Source: Erysipelotrichaceae bacterium (GTDB taxonomy: Bacteria; Bacillota_I; Bacilli_A; Erysipelotrichales; Erysipelotrichaceae). Taken from it: 15,074 nucleotides of DNA. Position numbers and translations under genes: made by a program. The notes under the pieces were generated by a model. It was not told the origin of the DNA. It ran no database searches and was given only the letters and a program-made list of their open reading frames with translations. The stretch's first letter is position 1. Each line of letters begins with the position of its first letter. Positions 1 to 6,259 of the stretch are shown here, one piece after another. The stretch lies in NCBI GenBank assembly GCA_027449005.1, contig DAIDML010000295.1, positions 1 through 15,074 of the forward strand. The letters are read 5' to 3'.

Positions 1-255
1 TCACTTCCAGGTATTGGTGCTAAAACAGCATCTCAAATTGTATTGGATTTAAAAGGAAAACTTGTCCATCCTGAAGAAGCGAATGTTAAAGATGGACCAC
101 TTCAAGATACCATCGAAGCCATGAAAGCTTTAGGATACAAAGCCAATGAGTTAAATGGATTACATTCAGCGTTAAAAGGCGTAGAACATGAGAATGAAGC
201 AACACGACTAAAACATGCTTTAGCTTGGATGAATGCGAAGAAAGGTGGATTTTAA
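1..255 (+). CDS. ruvA: Holliday junction DNA helicase subunit RuvA, C-terminal part (5' end outside window)
   Basis: RuvA binds four-way DNA junctions as a tetramer and loads the RuvB motor for branch migration. The reading frame is open from base 1. It begins inside the second helix-hairpin-helix motif ([20 protein letters not shown], close to the family consensus LPGIGKKTAERI). A short acidic linker follows, then domain III (about residues 37-75 of the fragment, [15 protein letters not shown]...), the small three-helix domain that contacts RuvB. The gene ends in TAA at 253-255 and overlaps the ruvB start by one base (TAATG), the usual coupled ruvAB arrangement. A TTG at 43 is in frame but is not a real start, because conserved RuvA sequence continues upstream of it. 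Only the last 84 codons are visible. Identification is firm because of the motif and the ruvB neighbour. Confidence 0.95.
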   Translation, partial: SLPGIGAKTASQIVLDLKGKLVHPEEANVKDGPLQDTIEAMKALGYKANELNGLHSALKGVEHENEATRLKHALAWMNAKKGGF

Positions 256-1262
256 TGGATCGAATCATGGATGTGAATGAAATCTTGGTTGATGAAGATG
301 TAACCCTGCGACCGCAGACGTTAAATGAATACGTAGGACAAAGTGAAATTAAAAGTAATCTTTCCATTTTTATGCAAGCTGCTAAGGCGAGAAATGAAGC
401 CTTAGATCACATGTTACTGTATGGTCCACCAGGACTTGGAAAGACAACACTTGCCCACATTGTAGCCAATGAAATGGGAGGAAACATTAAAGTGACTTCT
501 GGACCAAGCATTGAAAAGGGTGGTGATCTTGCAGCCATTTTAAGTGCACTTCAACCAGGAGATGTGTTGTTCATTGATGAAATACATCGTTTATCTAAAG
601 CTGTAGAAGAAGTTTTATATCCTGCGATGGAAGATTTTGTGATCGATGTGGTGATAGGAAAAGATGCTACAACTCGCTCAATTCGTCTTGATTTACCTCC
701 TTTTACGTTGGTGGGTGCTACAACACGAGCAGGGGATTTGACTGCACCCTTAAGAGATCGCTTTGGGATTGTCAATAAACTCAATTATTATTCAATTGAA
801 GAACTGATGACCATTGTTTTTCGTACATCCAAAGTGATGGAAACATCCATCAACCATGAAGCAGCCCTTGAAATTGCGAAACGATCACGTGGAACACCTC
901 GTGTTGCGAACCGTTTGTTTAGACGAATAAGAGACTTTGCGCAAGTCTTAAACAACAACATCATTGATCTTCCTTTAACTATGGACGCATTAATCAAACT
1001 GAAGGTCGATGAGTTAGGACTTGATGATGTAGATATACGTTATCTTAAAGGCATTGTAGAACGCTTTAATGGCGGTCCTGTAGGGCTTGAAGCATTGGCT
1101 TCTGCCATCTCAGAAGAAACCATGACGTTGGAAGATGTCTATGAGCCGTATCTTATTCAAATTGGCTTTATTAATCGCACTCCGCGAGGACGTGTCGCAA
1201 CCGATAAAGCGTATGAGCACCTCAAAATCAATAAAAAAGGGACATTATTTGAAATTTTGTAG
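255..1262 (+). CDS. ruvB: Holliday junction branch migration ATPase RuvB
   Basis: RuvB is the hexameric AAA+ motor that pulls DNA through the RuvA-bound junction in recombinational repair and fork restart. From ATG 255 the protein is 335 residues, the normal family length. Visible motifs are Walker A GPPGLGKT (57-64), Walker B LFIDEIH (105-111), sensor 1 GATTRAG (154-160), the arginine-finger segment LRDRFG (166-171), sensor 2 RGTPRVANR (about 212-220) and the C-terminal winged helix ending in [10 protein letters not shown]. An in-frame TTG at 225 would add ten residues, but ATG 255 is preferred. It has AAAGGTGG at 241-248 at good spacing, gives the usual N-terminus, and overlaps the ruvA stop by one base. 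Downstream there is no queA/tgt pair, which often follows ruvB in Firmicutes; a redox cassette follows after 50-60 bases. Confidence 0.97.
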   Translation: MDRIMDVNEILVDEDVTLRPQTLNEYVGQSEIKSNLSIFMQAAKARNEALDHMLLYGPPGLGKTTLAHIVANEMGGNIKVTSGPSIEKGGDLAAILSALQPGDVLFIDEIHRLSKAVEEVLYPAMEDFVIDVVIGKDATTRSIRLDLPPFTLVGATTRAGDLTAPLRDRFGIVNKLNYYSIEELMTIVFRTSKVMETSINHEAALEIAKRSRGTPRVANRLFRRIRDFAQVLNNNIIDLPLTMDALIKLKVDELGLDDVDIRYLKGIVERFNGGPVGLEALASAISEETMTLEDVYEPYLIQIGFINRTPRGRVATDKAYEHLKINKKGTLFEIL

Positions 1263-1315
1263 TTTTTCTCTTGTATTTTAATGTCAGTTGAGTAAAATAG
1301 TCATGAGGACTTATG

Positions 1316-1636
1316 ATGATTTATGCAACTGAAGATACCTTTGATGATTTAATTCAACATCCTATCGTGGTTGTTGATTTTTTTGCAGATTGGTGTGGAC
1401 CTTGTCATATGCTTACGCCCACACTCAATCGCTTAGCAAAAAGCATGAATGATGTCCGCTTTATTCAAGTTGATACTGAAATATATACAATGTTATCGGA
1501 AAGTACTGATGTAAAATCACTTCCTACATTGTGTTTGTATCACAATGGAGTTGAAGTGGATCGTATCCTTGGTTACGTAAGTGATTATGAATTCTCAACG
1601 CGCATCAATGCGCTAAAGGAGAAAAATCATGTTTAA
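1316..1636 (+). CDS. Thioredoxin
   Basis: A small cytosolic dithiol-disulfide oxidoreductase of the thioredoxin fold. It has the canonical WCGPC active site (Cys27 and Cys30 from this start) preceded by VVDFFADWC, and the cis-proline loop SLPTL about 40 residues later. At 106 residues it matches classical thioredoxins, with no signal peptide. Two tandem ATGs are possible, at 1313 and 1316. GAGGA at 1305-1309 lies 3 bases from the first and 6 from the second, so 1316 is slightly better. The gene overlaps the following rhodanese gene by 8 bases (ATG 1629, stop 1634-1636), so the two are almost certainly translated from one message. The main housekeeping thioredoxin could be elsewhere. Linkage to two rhodaneses suggests this one reduces persulfides or disulfides on them, which is inference. 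Confidence 0.92.
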   Translation: MIYATEDTFDDLIQHPIVVVDFFADWCGPCHMLTPTLNRLAKSMNDVRFIQVDTEIYTMLSESTDVKSLPTLCLYHNGVEVDRILGYVSDYEFSTRINALKEKNHV

Positions 1637-1958
1637 TTTTGGTTCTAGACAACGTATTAGTGCAACTCAAGCTTATGAGAATTTGAAAAAAGATACTTCA
1701 ATCATCGTGCTTGATGTTCGCACAAGACAAGAATTTGAAGGGGATGGGCACATTGAAAATGCCTTAAACCTATCGGTTGAACTTGTTCAAAATAAGGCCA
1801 CTCAGATGCTCAAAGATAAAGATGCAACCATCTATGTGGTTTGCTATTCAGGATCACGATCCGCTATGGCTGTCAGTATCTTAAAAAGTTTAGGGTACAC
1901 CAATGTCTTTGATTTAGGTGGAATGGCTGGATGGCCATTTGAAGTTGTGTATGAGTAA
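1629..1958 (+). CDS. Single-domain rhodanese-like sulfurtransferase (cytosolic)
   Basis: A 109-residue stand-alone rhodanese domain. Such proteins carry sulfane sulfur as a cysteine persulfide and pass it to cyanide, thiols or biosynthetic acceptors. The substrate here cannot be read from sequence. Visible features are the VLDVRTRQEFEGDGHI block (CH2A-type motif, about 27-42), the catalytic loop CYSGSRS with Cys72 and Arg77, and the C-terminal LGYTNVFDLGGMAGW block. There is no signal peptide or membrane segment. The start at 1629 is supported by AAAGGAG at 1615-1621 with 7-base spacing, and it lies inside the end of the thioredoxin gene. The end overlaps the next rhodanese by 8 bases. The two rhodaneses share the same layout and look like a tandem duplication that diverged in location. 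Confidence 0.9.
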   Translation: MFNFGSRQRISATQAYENLKKDTSIIVLDVRTRQEFEGDGHIENALNLSVELVQNKATQMLKDKDATIYVVCYSGSRSAMAVSILKSLGYTNVFDLGGMAGWPFEVVYE

Positions 1959-2325
1959 ACTGATATCCATTATTGCTTTGCTTGTTGTTCTTGCATCTTG
2001 TACAAGTGCTCAACCCATTAAGAAATTAACACATCAACAAGCCATTGAAGCGATGATGAGTGATACGTTGATAGTATTAGTTGATGTACGTACACCTCAA
2101 GAATTCAATGAAGGGCATGTGTCAGGAGCAATTAACATTCCACTTGATACGATTGAAACTTCTTTTGAGACACAATTTGAAGATAAAAATGTTAGATTGT
2201 TCATTATTTGTCGCAGTGGTAATCGCTCTGCGCAAGCAGCATCAATACTACAAAGATTAGGATACACTGATATTACGGATATTGGGGGCATTCTAAACTG
2301 GCCACAACCTTTAGTCCAACCTTAA
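1951..2325 (+). CDS. Rhodanese-domain lipoprotein (extracytoplasmic)
   Basis: A 124-residue protein made of a type II signal peptide and one rhodanese domain. The N-terminus has a short charged stretch (MSK), a hydrophobic core (LISIIALLVV) and the lipobox LASC with the lipidated Cys at 17. It is therefore predicted to be anchored to the outer face of the membrane. The rhodanese domain shows VDVRTPQEFNEGHVSGAINI (about 44-63), active-site loop CRSGNRS with Cys87 and Arg92, and LGYTDITDIGGILNW near the end. ATG 1951 is chosen over an in-frame GTG at 1918 because it yields a proper lipoprotein signal. It overlaps the preceding stop by 8 bases, and the nearest Shine-Dalgarno-like sequence (GAAG 1941-1944) is weak, so translational coupling is likely. 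A reducing partner outside the cell is needed for turnover but is not visible here. Confidence 0.9.
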   Translation: MSKLISIIALLVVLASCTSAQPIKKLTHQQAIEAMMSDTLIVLVDVRTPQEFNEGHVSGAINIPLDTIETSFETQFEDKNVRLFIICRSGNRSAQAASILQRLGYTDITDIGGILNWPQPLVQP

Positions 2326-2327
2326 AA

Positions 2328-2351
2328 AAATCCATGCTTAGGCATGGATTT
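2328..2351. terminator. Hairpin terminator between convergent units
   Basis: AAATCCATGC (2328-2337) and GCATGGATTT (2342-2351) form a perfect 10-bp stem with a TTAG loop. Read on the minus strand, the hairpin runs into a run of seven T (complement of A 2324-2330), a textbook intrinsic terminator for the FabK-like/HAD transcript. The stem overlaps that gene's stop codon (2350-2352) by two bases. Read on the plus strand, the tail is ATACTATG followed by TTTTTCTTTTT, which is weaker but may still stop the ruvB-thioredoxin-rhodanese message. It therefore probably serves both directions, more strongly on the minus strand. Confidence 0.85.
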
Positions 2352-3303
2352 ATACTATGTTTTTCTTTTTAAATTCATCAATCTGTTGTAGCATTCGATC
2401 AAAGAGTTCCTTCACCGTGGGTACATCATGTATGAGCCCTGTGACTTGTCCTGCCCATCCATACCCTTGCGTAGCATCACCAGTTTTAATGTAGTGTTGA
2501 TTTGCAGATCCTGAAACCAGATCTTTTAATCCATCATAGCCTACGCCTTGATCTTCTAACTCAAGTATTCTATTGACATAATCACTTGATAGTACTCTTC
2601 CAGGTGTTTTAAGTGTGCGCTTAATCACTGTTGTGTCTGTTTCAGTCGCAACAACAAGATCGTTTTGGTAGTGGTGGCTTGCTAAATGACATTCTTGGGT
2701 TGCGATGAATCGAGTACCCATTTCAATCCCTTCTGCACCCAGTGCTAATGCAGCAAGAAGCCCACGTCCATCCCCAATTCCTCCACTTGCGATGACAGGA
2801 ATGGATACACTATCCACAACACGAGGGGTTAACACAAGCGTACTGACATCAGTACGACCTAAATGTCCTCCACCTTCTTGTCCAACCGCAATAATCGCAT
2901 CCGCACCTAAACTTTCTGCTTTAACTGCTTGTCTCACATCAGCGACAAGCACCATCGTTTTAATACCAAGTCCTTTAATGCGATCAAACACTGGGCTTGG
3001 ATCACCCCCTGTAATTGAGAAGATCTTAACATCAAGAGATATTGCCATTTCAAGTAAGGGCATGTAGTTTTCTTTGAAGCGTGAAATAGCAAAATTAACT
3101 CCAAATGGTTTATCACTTAATTGACGAAACAACTCAATCTCTTCTTTAAGAGCATGGGTATCTTTTAAACTAGTGGCGGTAATCTGGCCTAATCCACCTG
3201 CATTGGAGACAGCAGCCGCCAATCGTGCATCCGCAAGATAGGCTAATCCTCCTTGTATTATGGGTAATTCAATGTTAAATAAATCCATAATGCGTGTTTT
3301 CAT
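2350..3303 (-). CDS. FMN-dependent nitronate monooxygenase / FabK-like oxidoreductase
   Basis: A 317-residue TIM-barrel flavoprotein of the nitronate monooxygenase (2-nitropropane dioxygenase)/FabK family. Visible motifs are LPIIQGG (13-19, FMN-contacting N-terminal strand), NAGGLGQI (34-41), QEGGGHLGR (142-150, with the His147 position conserved in both subfamilies) and the phosphate-binding segment IASGGIGDGRG (171-181) followed by LGAEGIEMGTRF. Members either oxidise nitronates to carbonyl plus nitrite or reduce enoyl-ACP in fatty acid synthesis. I cannot decide between these from sequence. No fab or acp genes are nearby, which mildly disfavours a FabK role. ATG 3303 has AAAGGA just upstream (complement of 3307-3312) with short spacing. 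It lies 14 bases after the HAD gene and is very likely cotranscribed with it. The gene ends at the shared hairpin. Confidence 0.85.
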   Translation of the reverse strand: MKTRIMDLFNIELPIIQGGLAYLADARLAAAVSNAGGLGQITATSLKDTHALKEEIELFRQLSDKPFGVNFAISRFKENYMPLLEMAISLDVKIFSITGGDPSPVFDRIKGLGIKTMVLVADVRQAVKAESLGADAIIAVGQEGGGHLGRTDVSTLVLTPRVVDSVSIPVIASGGIGDGRGLLAALALGAEGIEMGTRFIATQECHLASHHYQNDLVVATETDTTVIKRTLKTPGRVLSSDYVNRILELEDQGVGYDGLKDLVSGSANQHYIKTGDATQGYGWAGQVTGLIHDVPTVKELFDRMLQQIDEFKKKNIV

Positions 3304-3317
3304 AATTCCTTTGTTGT

Positions 3318-3977
3318 TTATTCTTCAAAAAGATAAGGTAAGAGCTGCATTGGATTACTCAGTACTATTTCATGTGTATTGTCTTTCCAAAGAGGATGGG
3401 CACTTTTAGCCCAGTTAGCAGCAATAAAATCCATATTTAAACGATCCTTCAATTCTAAAAGCATCGGAGTGTCATCAATGAAAACACATTCTGTGACAGT
3501 GAGTTGTAAATCATTGAGTGCTTTAAGTAAAGATAAACGATAAGGTTTCTTTAAACGATAAAATGAATCATGAGCAATGATGACATCAGGAGTAAGGTTA
3601 AACAAACGCTCATAGTCATCAATGACGTTTTGCTTAGCATTCATGGTATAAACAATGATTTTACCTCCTGCATCCACAAATTGTTGTAAGATTTCTTTCA
3701 ATCCATCAAAACTAGGGGCTTGTATGGTTGAGGAGCGTTGTCTCCAGTATTCATACTCATACTGAATCTCTTGTGGTGTGTAGTGATACAGTAATCGACA
3801 CATTTTAACAAACCCATGTTCATTGGAAAGTTCAATGAATCGCTCAAAGTCAATGGGTTTGATGTTTGGACGTAATTGCTTCAACACTTCCACAAACAGG
3901 GGATAGTGAATGGATTCTTGTGAGTTGATGATGGTATCATCATGATCAAGAATTAAACATTTTTTTCTTAGTTTCAT
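3318..3977 (-). CDS. HAD-superfamily hydrolase (phosphatase-like)
   Basis: A 219-residue haloacid-dehalogenase-fold protein, probably a small-molecule phosphatase. All four HAD motifs are visible: DHDDT (11-15, nucleophile Asp11 and acid/base Asp13), the Thr of VYT (111), Lys143/144 in RLKKPYR, and the metal-binding acidic pair FIDDTP (Asp168, Asp169). An all-helical cap of about 80 residues sits between motifs I and II (subclass I layout). The substrate is unknown. The start is fixed by motif I lying at residue 11, as no other upstream start fits. There is no Shine-Dalgarno sequence ahead of it. Instead an extended -10 sits exactly six bases before the ATG, so the transcript may be leaderless. 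It is divergent from murG and followed by the FabK-like gene. Confidence 0.85.
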   Translation of the reverse strand: MKLRKKCLILDHDDTIINSQESIHYPLFVEVLKQLRPNIKPIDFERFIELSNEHGFVKMCRLLYHYTPQEIQYEYEYWRQRSSTIQAPSFDGLKEILQQFVDAGGKIIVYTMNAKQNVIDDYERLFNLTPDVIIAHDSFYRLKKPYRLSLLKALNDLQLTVTECVFIDDTPMLLELKDRLNMDFIAANWAKSAHPLWKDNTHEIVLSNPMQLLPYLFEE

Positions 3978-3983
3978 GGGTTT

Positions 3984-4012
3984 ATTATAACAAACTTAAC
4001 ACTATGGTATAA
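3984..4012 (-). promoter_or_regulatory. Extended -10 promoter for the HAD gene, candidate leaderless start
   Basis: On the minus strand the sequence reads TGTTATAAT, a perfect extended -10 (TATAAT = complement of 3984-3989, TG at 3991-3992). It is followed by exactly six bases (AAACCC) and then ATG at 3977. A start site seven bases after the -10 would coincide with the A of the ATG. The -35 position at 17-bp spacing is TTATAC (complement of 4007-4012), a weak match, which is common when the -10 is extended. No ribosome binding site exists in the gap. Confidence 0.7.
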
Positions 4013-4013
4013 T
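3985..4013 (+). promoter_or_regulatory. Extended -10 promoter for murG, candidate leaderless start
   Basis: TGGTATAAT at 4005-4013 is an extended -10 with a perfect TATAAT (4008-4013), followed by six bases (GTTTGC) and the murG ATG at 4020. At 17-bp spacing the -35 is TTATAA (3985-3990), which overlaps five of the six bases of the -10 of the opposing HAD promoter. Predicted transcription starts at the A of the start codon. No Shine-Dalgarno sequence precedes the gene, consistent with leaderless translation. The two promoters occupy the same roughly 30 bp and should exclude each other sterically. Confidence 0.7.
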
Positions 4014-4019
4014 GTTTGC

Positions 4020-5087
4020 ATGAAAAAAACGATATTTATTAGTGCTGGTAGCAGTGGTGGTCACATCTTTCCAGCCATTACACTTGCAAATAAACTCAAA
4101 GAACTTCACCATGATGTGTATTTTATCGCATCAAACAATCGAATCGAAGGATCGATCTTACCTAACCATGGTTATGATCTCTTACACGTTACAAGCCCTA
4201 CAGTAAGAAAGCCTTTCAAAGGATTCTTCATCTTTCTTAAAGAACTTATGCAATCCTTTAAAGAAACCCACTTCCATATTAGAAAATACCATCCTGATAT
4301 GATGATTTCATTTGGTGGTTCTATTTCATTTCCGAGTGGATGGGTTTCCTTCTTCAACAGAGTACCACTGTATATTCATGAGCAAAATGCTGTTTTAGGA
4401 TTAAGCAATGAGTGGATTGCACCCGTAGCGAAGAAAATATTAACTCAATTTAACATAGAAAAATCAATCTTTAAATCTAAAATGGTAGTGGTGGGATCCC
4501 CTCGTACCAGTGAGTTTAAATCGTATCAACCAAATCAGAAAGTATTTACTGATTTAGGACTTGATCCGGCTGAAAAATGTGTTGTATTTGTGATGGGGTC
4601 ATTAGGTAGTTTTACCATGCAAAAGATGATTGCGGATATGATTACCCAACAGCCAAAAGTGGATTATCAACGTTTATTTATCACAGGAACACGTTTTTAT
4701 GAATCCTATCATCATCTGAATGATTTAGACGCTAAAACAGTGGTTGTTTCTTCAATATCACTGATTGATCTTTATCCAAACATAACTTTACTTGTTTCTC
4801 GTGGTGGAGCAACTACCATGGCTGAAGTCATTGGTTCTACCACTCCAACCTTATTCATTCCATCACCTTATGTGACTCGAAATCATCAGTTTCTCAATGC
4901 CCAATCGCTTCAAAATGCCTTAGCAGCTGAAGTGTTGGATGAAAGAGAGCTCAACGTTGAAATCTTGTATGATGCGATAAACACCTTAATTCATGATGAT
5001 GAGAAATTGAACGCAATGAAAAATGCTTTAAAATCATTAAGTCAATTGAATGAACTAGATCAGATTGTGAAAGAACTACATTTATGA
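4020..5087 (+). CDS. murG: UDP-GlcNAc:undecaprenyl-PP-MurNAc-pentapeptide GlcNAc transferase MurG
   Basis: MurG is the GT28 glycosyltransferase at the inner membrane face that converts lipid I to lipid II, the peptidoglycan precursor. The 355-residue protein has the N-terminal glycine loop GSSGGHIFPA (10-19; usual form GGTGGHxxPA, His14 kept), HEQN (120-123) with LGLSN, a second glycine loop MGSLGS (192-197), and the sugar-nucleotide region SRGGATTMAE (260-269) then IPSPYVTRNHQ. All three glycine-rich spots differ slightly from the commonest forms, and the GNPVR motif reads GSPRT (159-163), so this is a divergent MurG. The start is fixed because the glycine loop lies at residue 10. Its stop overlaps the divIB start by four bases (ATGA). 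The usual mraY, murD and ftsW neighbours are absent. Confidence 0.93.
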   Translation: MKKTIFISAGSSGGHIFPAITLANKLKELHHDVYFIASNNRIEGSILPNHGYDLLHVTSPTVRKPFKGFFIFLKELMQSFKETHFHIRKYHPDMMISFGGSISFPSGWVSFFNRVPLYIHEQNAVLGLSNEWIAPVAKKILTQFNIEKSIFKSKMVVVGSPRTSEFKSYQPNQKVFTDLGLDPAEKCVVFVMGSLGSFTMQKMIADMITQQPKVDYQRLFITGTRFYESYHHLNDLDAKTVVVSSISLIDLYPNITLLVSRGGATTMAEVIGSTTPTLFIPSPYVTRNHQFLNAQSLQNALAAEVLDERELNVEILYDAINTLIHDDEKLNAMKNALKSLSQLNELDQIVKELHL

Positions 5088-5842
5088 GTCCGACCTCCAA
5101 CATTCCCACAGTTAAAGAAATATCTTCACACATTAAAGCTAATCGTAAGAAAGCTCGTTTAAGGTTTATCAGAAAACTCATTGTGTTTCTAGTAAGTTCA
5201 ATGCTCATTTTATTGATAGGCTTTGGTTTATATACTCTAGATCAAAGTTCTTTGTTTAGAATTCAAAACATCATTATCTCTGATGTTCGCCTATCCAATA
5301 GTCAAACTATCCAAAATCAACTCCCATTCTCAAAAGGAGATCGGTTGTGGTTGAATTTACCTTGGTTTACTAAAATTCAAGTGAATGATGATGCGATTGA
5401 ATCAATATCCTTTGTCTACAATCAAAATAATGCATTCATTAGTGTGGTCGAACACAAACCCTTAGCAAAGACTGCTGACGCATTGTTACTCAGTAATGGC
5501 GTGTTTTACCCACTTAAGCCAGAACATTCAAGTCTTTTCTATTACTTGCCTCAACTTGAAGGGTTTAGCGAAGGTGAATTATCTGTGAAATTAGCATCAT
5601 CTCTCATAGGACTTGAAGATTTTGTGCTAAACTTAATGGCGAATGTTAGACAAAATCCATCAACCTATGATGAGGCCATGATGATTGTGACTCTGGATAA
5701 TGGACTTAATATTCATACTGATTTAAGGTCATTGATTTTGCTTAATCAATTGCCGTTGTTCATTGATTTGATCGATGAAAATAATGATTGCTTATACTTG
5801 GACAGTGTGACTTCCACTGCGCGTGCAGCACCATGTCCATAG
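5084..5842 (+). CDS. divIB: Cell division protein DivIB/FtsQ
   Basis: DivIB (FtsQ) is a bitopic septal protein that bridges the division complex (with FtsL/DivIC) to cell-wall synthesis. The 252-residue product has a basic cytoplasmic tail (1-31, rich in Lys/Arg from residue 20), one membrane segment (about 32-51, LIVFLVSSMLILLIGFGLY) and an outside POTRA-type domain starting SSLFRIQNIIISD (about 55-125, ending ISVVEHKPLA). A beta domain follows to the C-terminus. It overlaps murG by four bases and has only a weak ribosome binding site, so it is probably translationally coupled. The murG-divIB pair matches the order in the division/cell-wall cluster, but ftsA and ftsZ do not follow. Sequence identity in this family is low; the call rests on topology, the POTRA region and position after murG. 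Confidence 0.87.
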   Translation: MSPTSNIPTVKEISSHIKANRKKARLRFIRKLIVFLVSSMLILLIGFGLYTLDQSSLFRIQNIIISDVRLSNSQTIQNQLPFSKGDRLWLNLPWFTKIQVNDDAIESISFVYNQNNAFISVVEHKPLAKTADALLLSNGVFYPLKPEHSSLFYYLPQLEGFSEGELSVKLASSLIGLEDFVLNLMANVRQNPSTYDEAMMIVTLDNGLNIHTDLRSLILLNQLPLFIDLIDENNDCLYLDSVTSTARAAPCP

Positions 5843-5846
5843 ATAT

Positions 5847-5875
5847 TTGACCTTCAAACAACTTTTAACTATAAT
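5847..5875 (+). promoter_or_regulatory. Sigma-A-type promoter of yloU-fakA
   Basis: TTGACC (5847-5852) and TATAAT (5870-5875) are separated by exactly 17 bp, the best housekeeping promoter in the window. Transcription should start near 5882, giving a leader of about 18 bases that contains GGAGGA (5889-5894) five bases from the yloU ATG. It lies immediately after the divIB stop (5840-5842). No terminator is seen between, so murG-divIB transcripts may also read through. Confidence 0.85.
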
Positions 5876-5899
5876 AGAATAACCACATGGAGGAACAAT

Positions 5900-6259
5900 A
5901 TGGGGATTGAAAAAATCACAACGCTTGGAAAACTCAACGTTTCCGAGGAAGCAATCGCTACTTTAGCTGGCGGAGTTGTTTCAGAATGTTATGGTGTGGT
6001 GGGGATGGCCTCACAGAAGATTTTAAAAGATGGCCTTGCGGAATTACTAAAAAGAGAAAATTTTTCAAAAGGAGTTGTTGTTAGACAACTCGATAAGGGA
6101 TACGAGCTCGACTTATTCATCATTATTGGATTTGGAGTTAAAATCTCAGAGGTGATTCATGAAGTTCAAAAGAAAGTGAAATACACTTTAGAAAAAACAT
6201 TGGATCAACCTTTTTTAAGCATCAATGTCTATGTACAGGGAGTGAAGGTCATTAAATGA
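5900..6259 (+). CDS. yloU: Asp23/Gls24 family envelope-associated protein YloU
   Basis: A 119-residue Asp23/Gls24 (DUF322) protein. The family core is visible: GKLNVSEEAIATLAGGVVSECYGVVGMA near the N-terminus, a central VVVRQLDKGYELDLFIIIGFGVKI strand region, and the C-terminal NVYVQGVKV. Family members are cytosolic proteins linked to envelope homeostasis and stress; the exact activity of YloU is not settled. The gene has a strong Shine-Dalgarno (GGAGGA 5889-5894) and its own promoter. It overlaps fakA by four bases, the conserved yloU-yloV pairing of Firmicutes, which implies a shared lipid/envelope role. Confidence 0.92.
   Translation: MGIEKITTLGKLNVSEEAIATLAGGVVSECYGVVGMASQKILKDGLAELLKRENFSKGVVVRQLDKGYELDLFIIIGFGVKISEVIHEVQKKVKYTLEKTLDQPFLSINVYVQGVKVIK

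Noticed and set aside
225..254. TTG at 225 as the ruvB start
   Set aside because: It would add ten residues absent from RuvB and overlap ruvA by 31 bases. ATG 255 has a proper ribosome binding site and the usual N-terminus.
1271..1298. TTGTAT and TAAAAT upstream of the thioredoxin gene as a promoter
   Set aside because: The spacing is 16 bp and the -35 matches only half the consensus. The predicted start near 1305 would fall within the ribosome binding site, leaving almost no leader. Readthrough from ruvB is simpler.
1918..1950. GTG at 1918 as the start of the second rhodanese
   Set aside because: It would put eleven extra residues ahead of a typical lipoprotein signal and spoil the signal peptide layout.
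2705..3067. Open frame on the plus strand opposite the FabK-like gene
   Set aside because: It is antisense to a clearly conserved protein, has a low-complexity Ser/Pro/Thr-rich product and no ribosome binding site; it is a shadow of the codon pattern.
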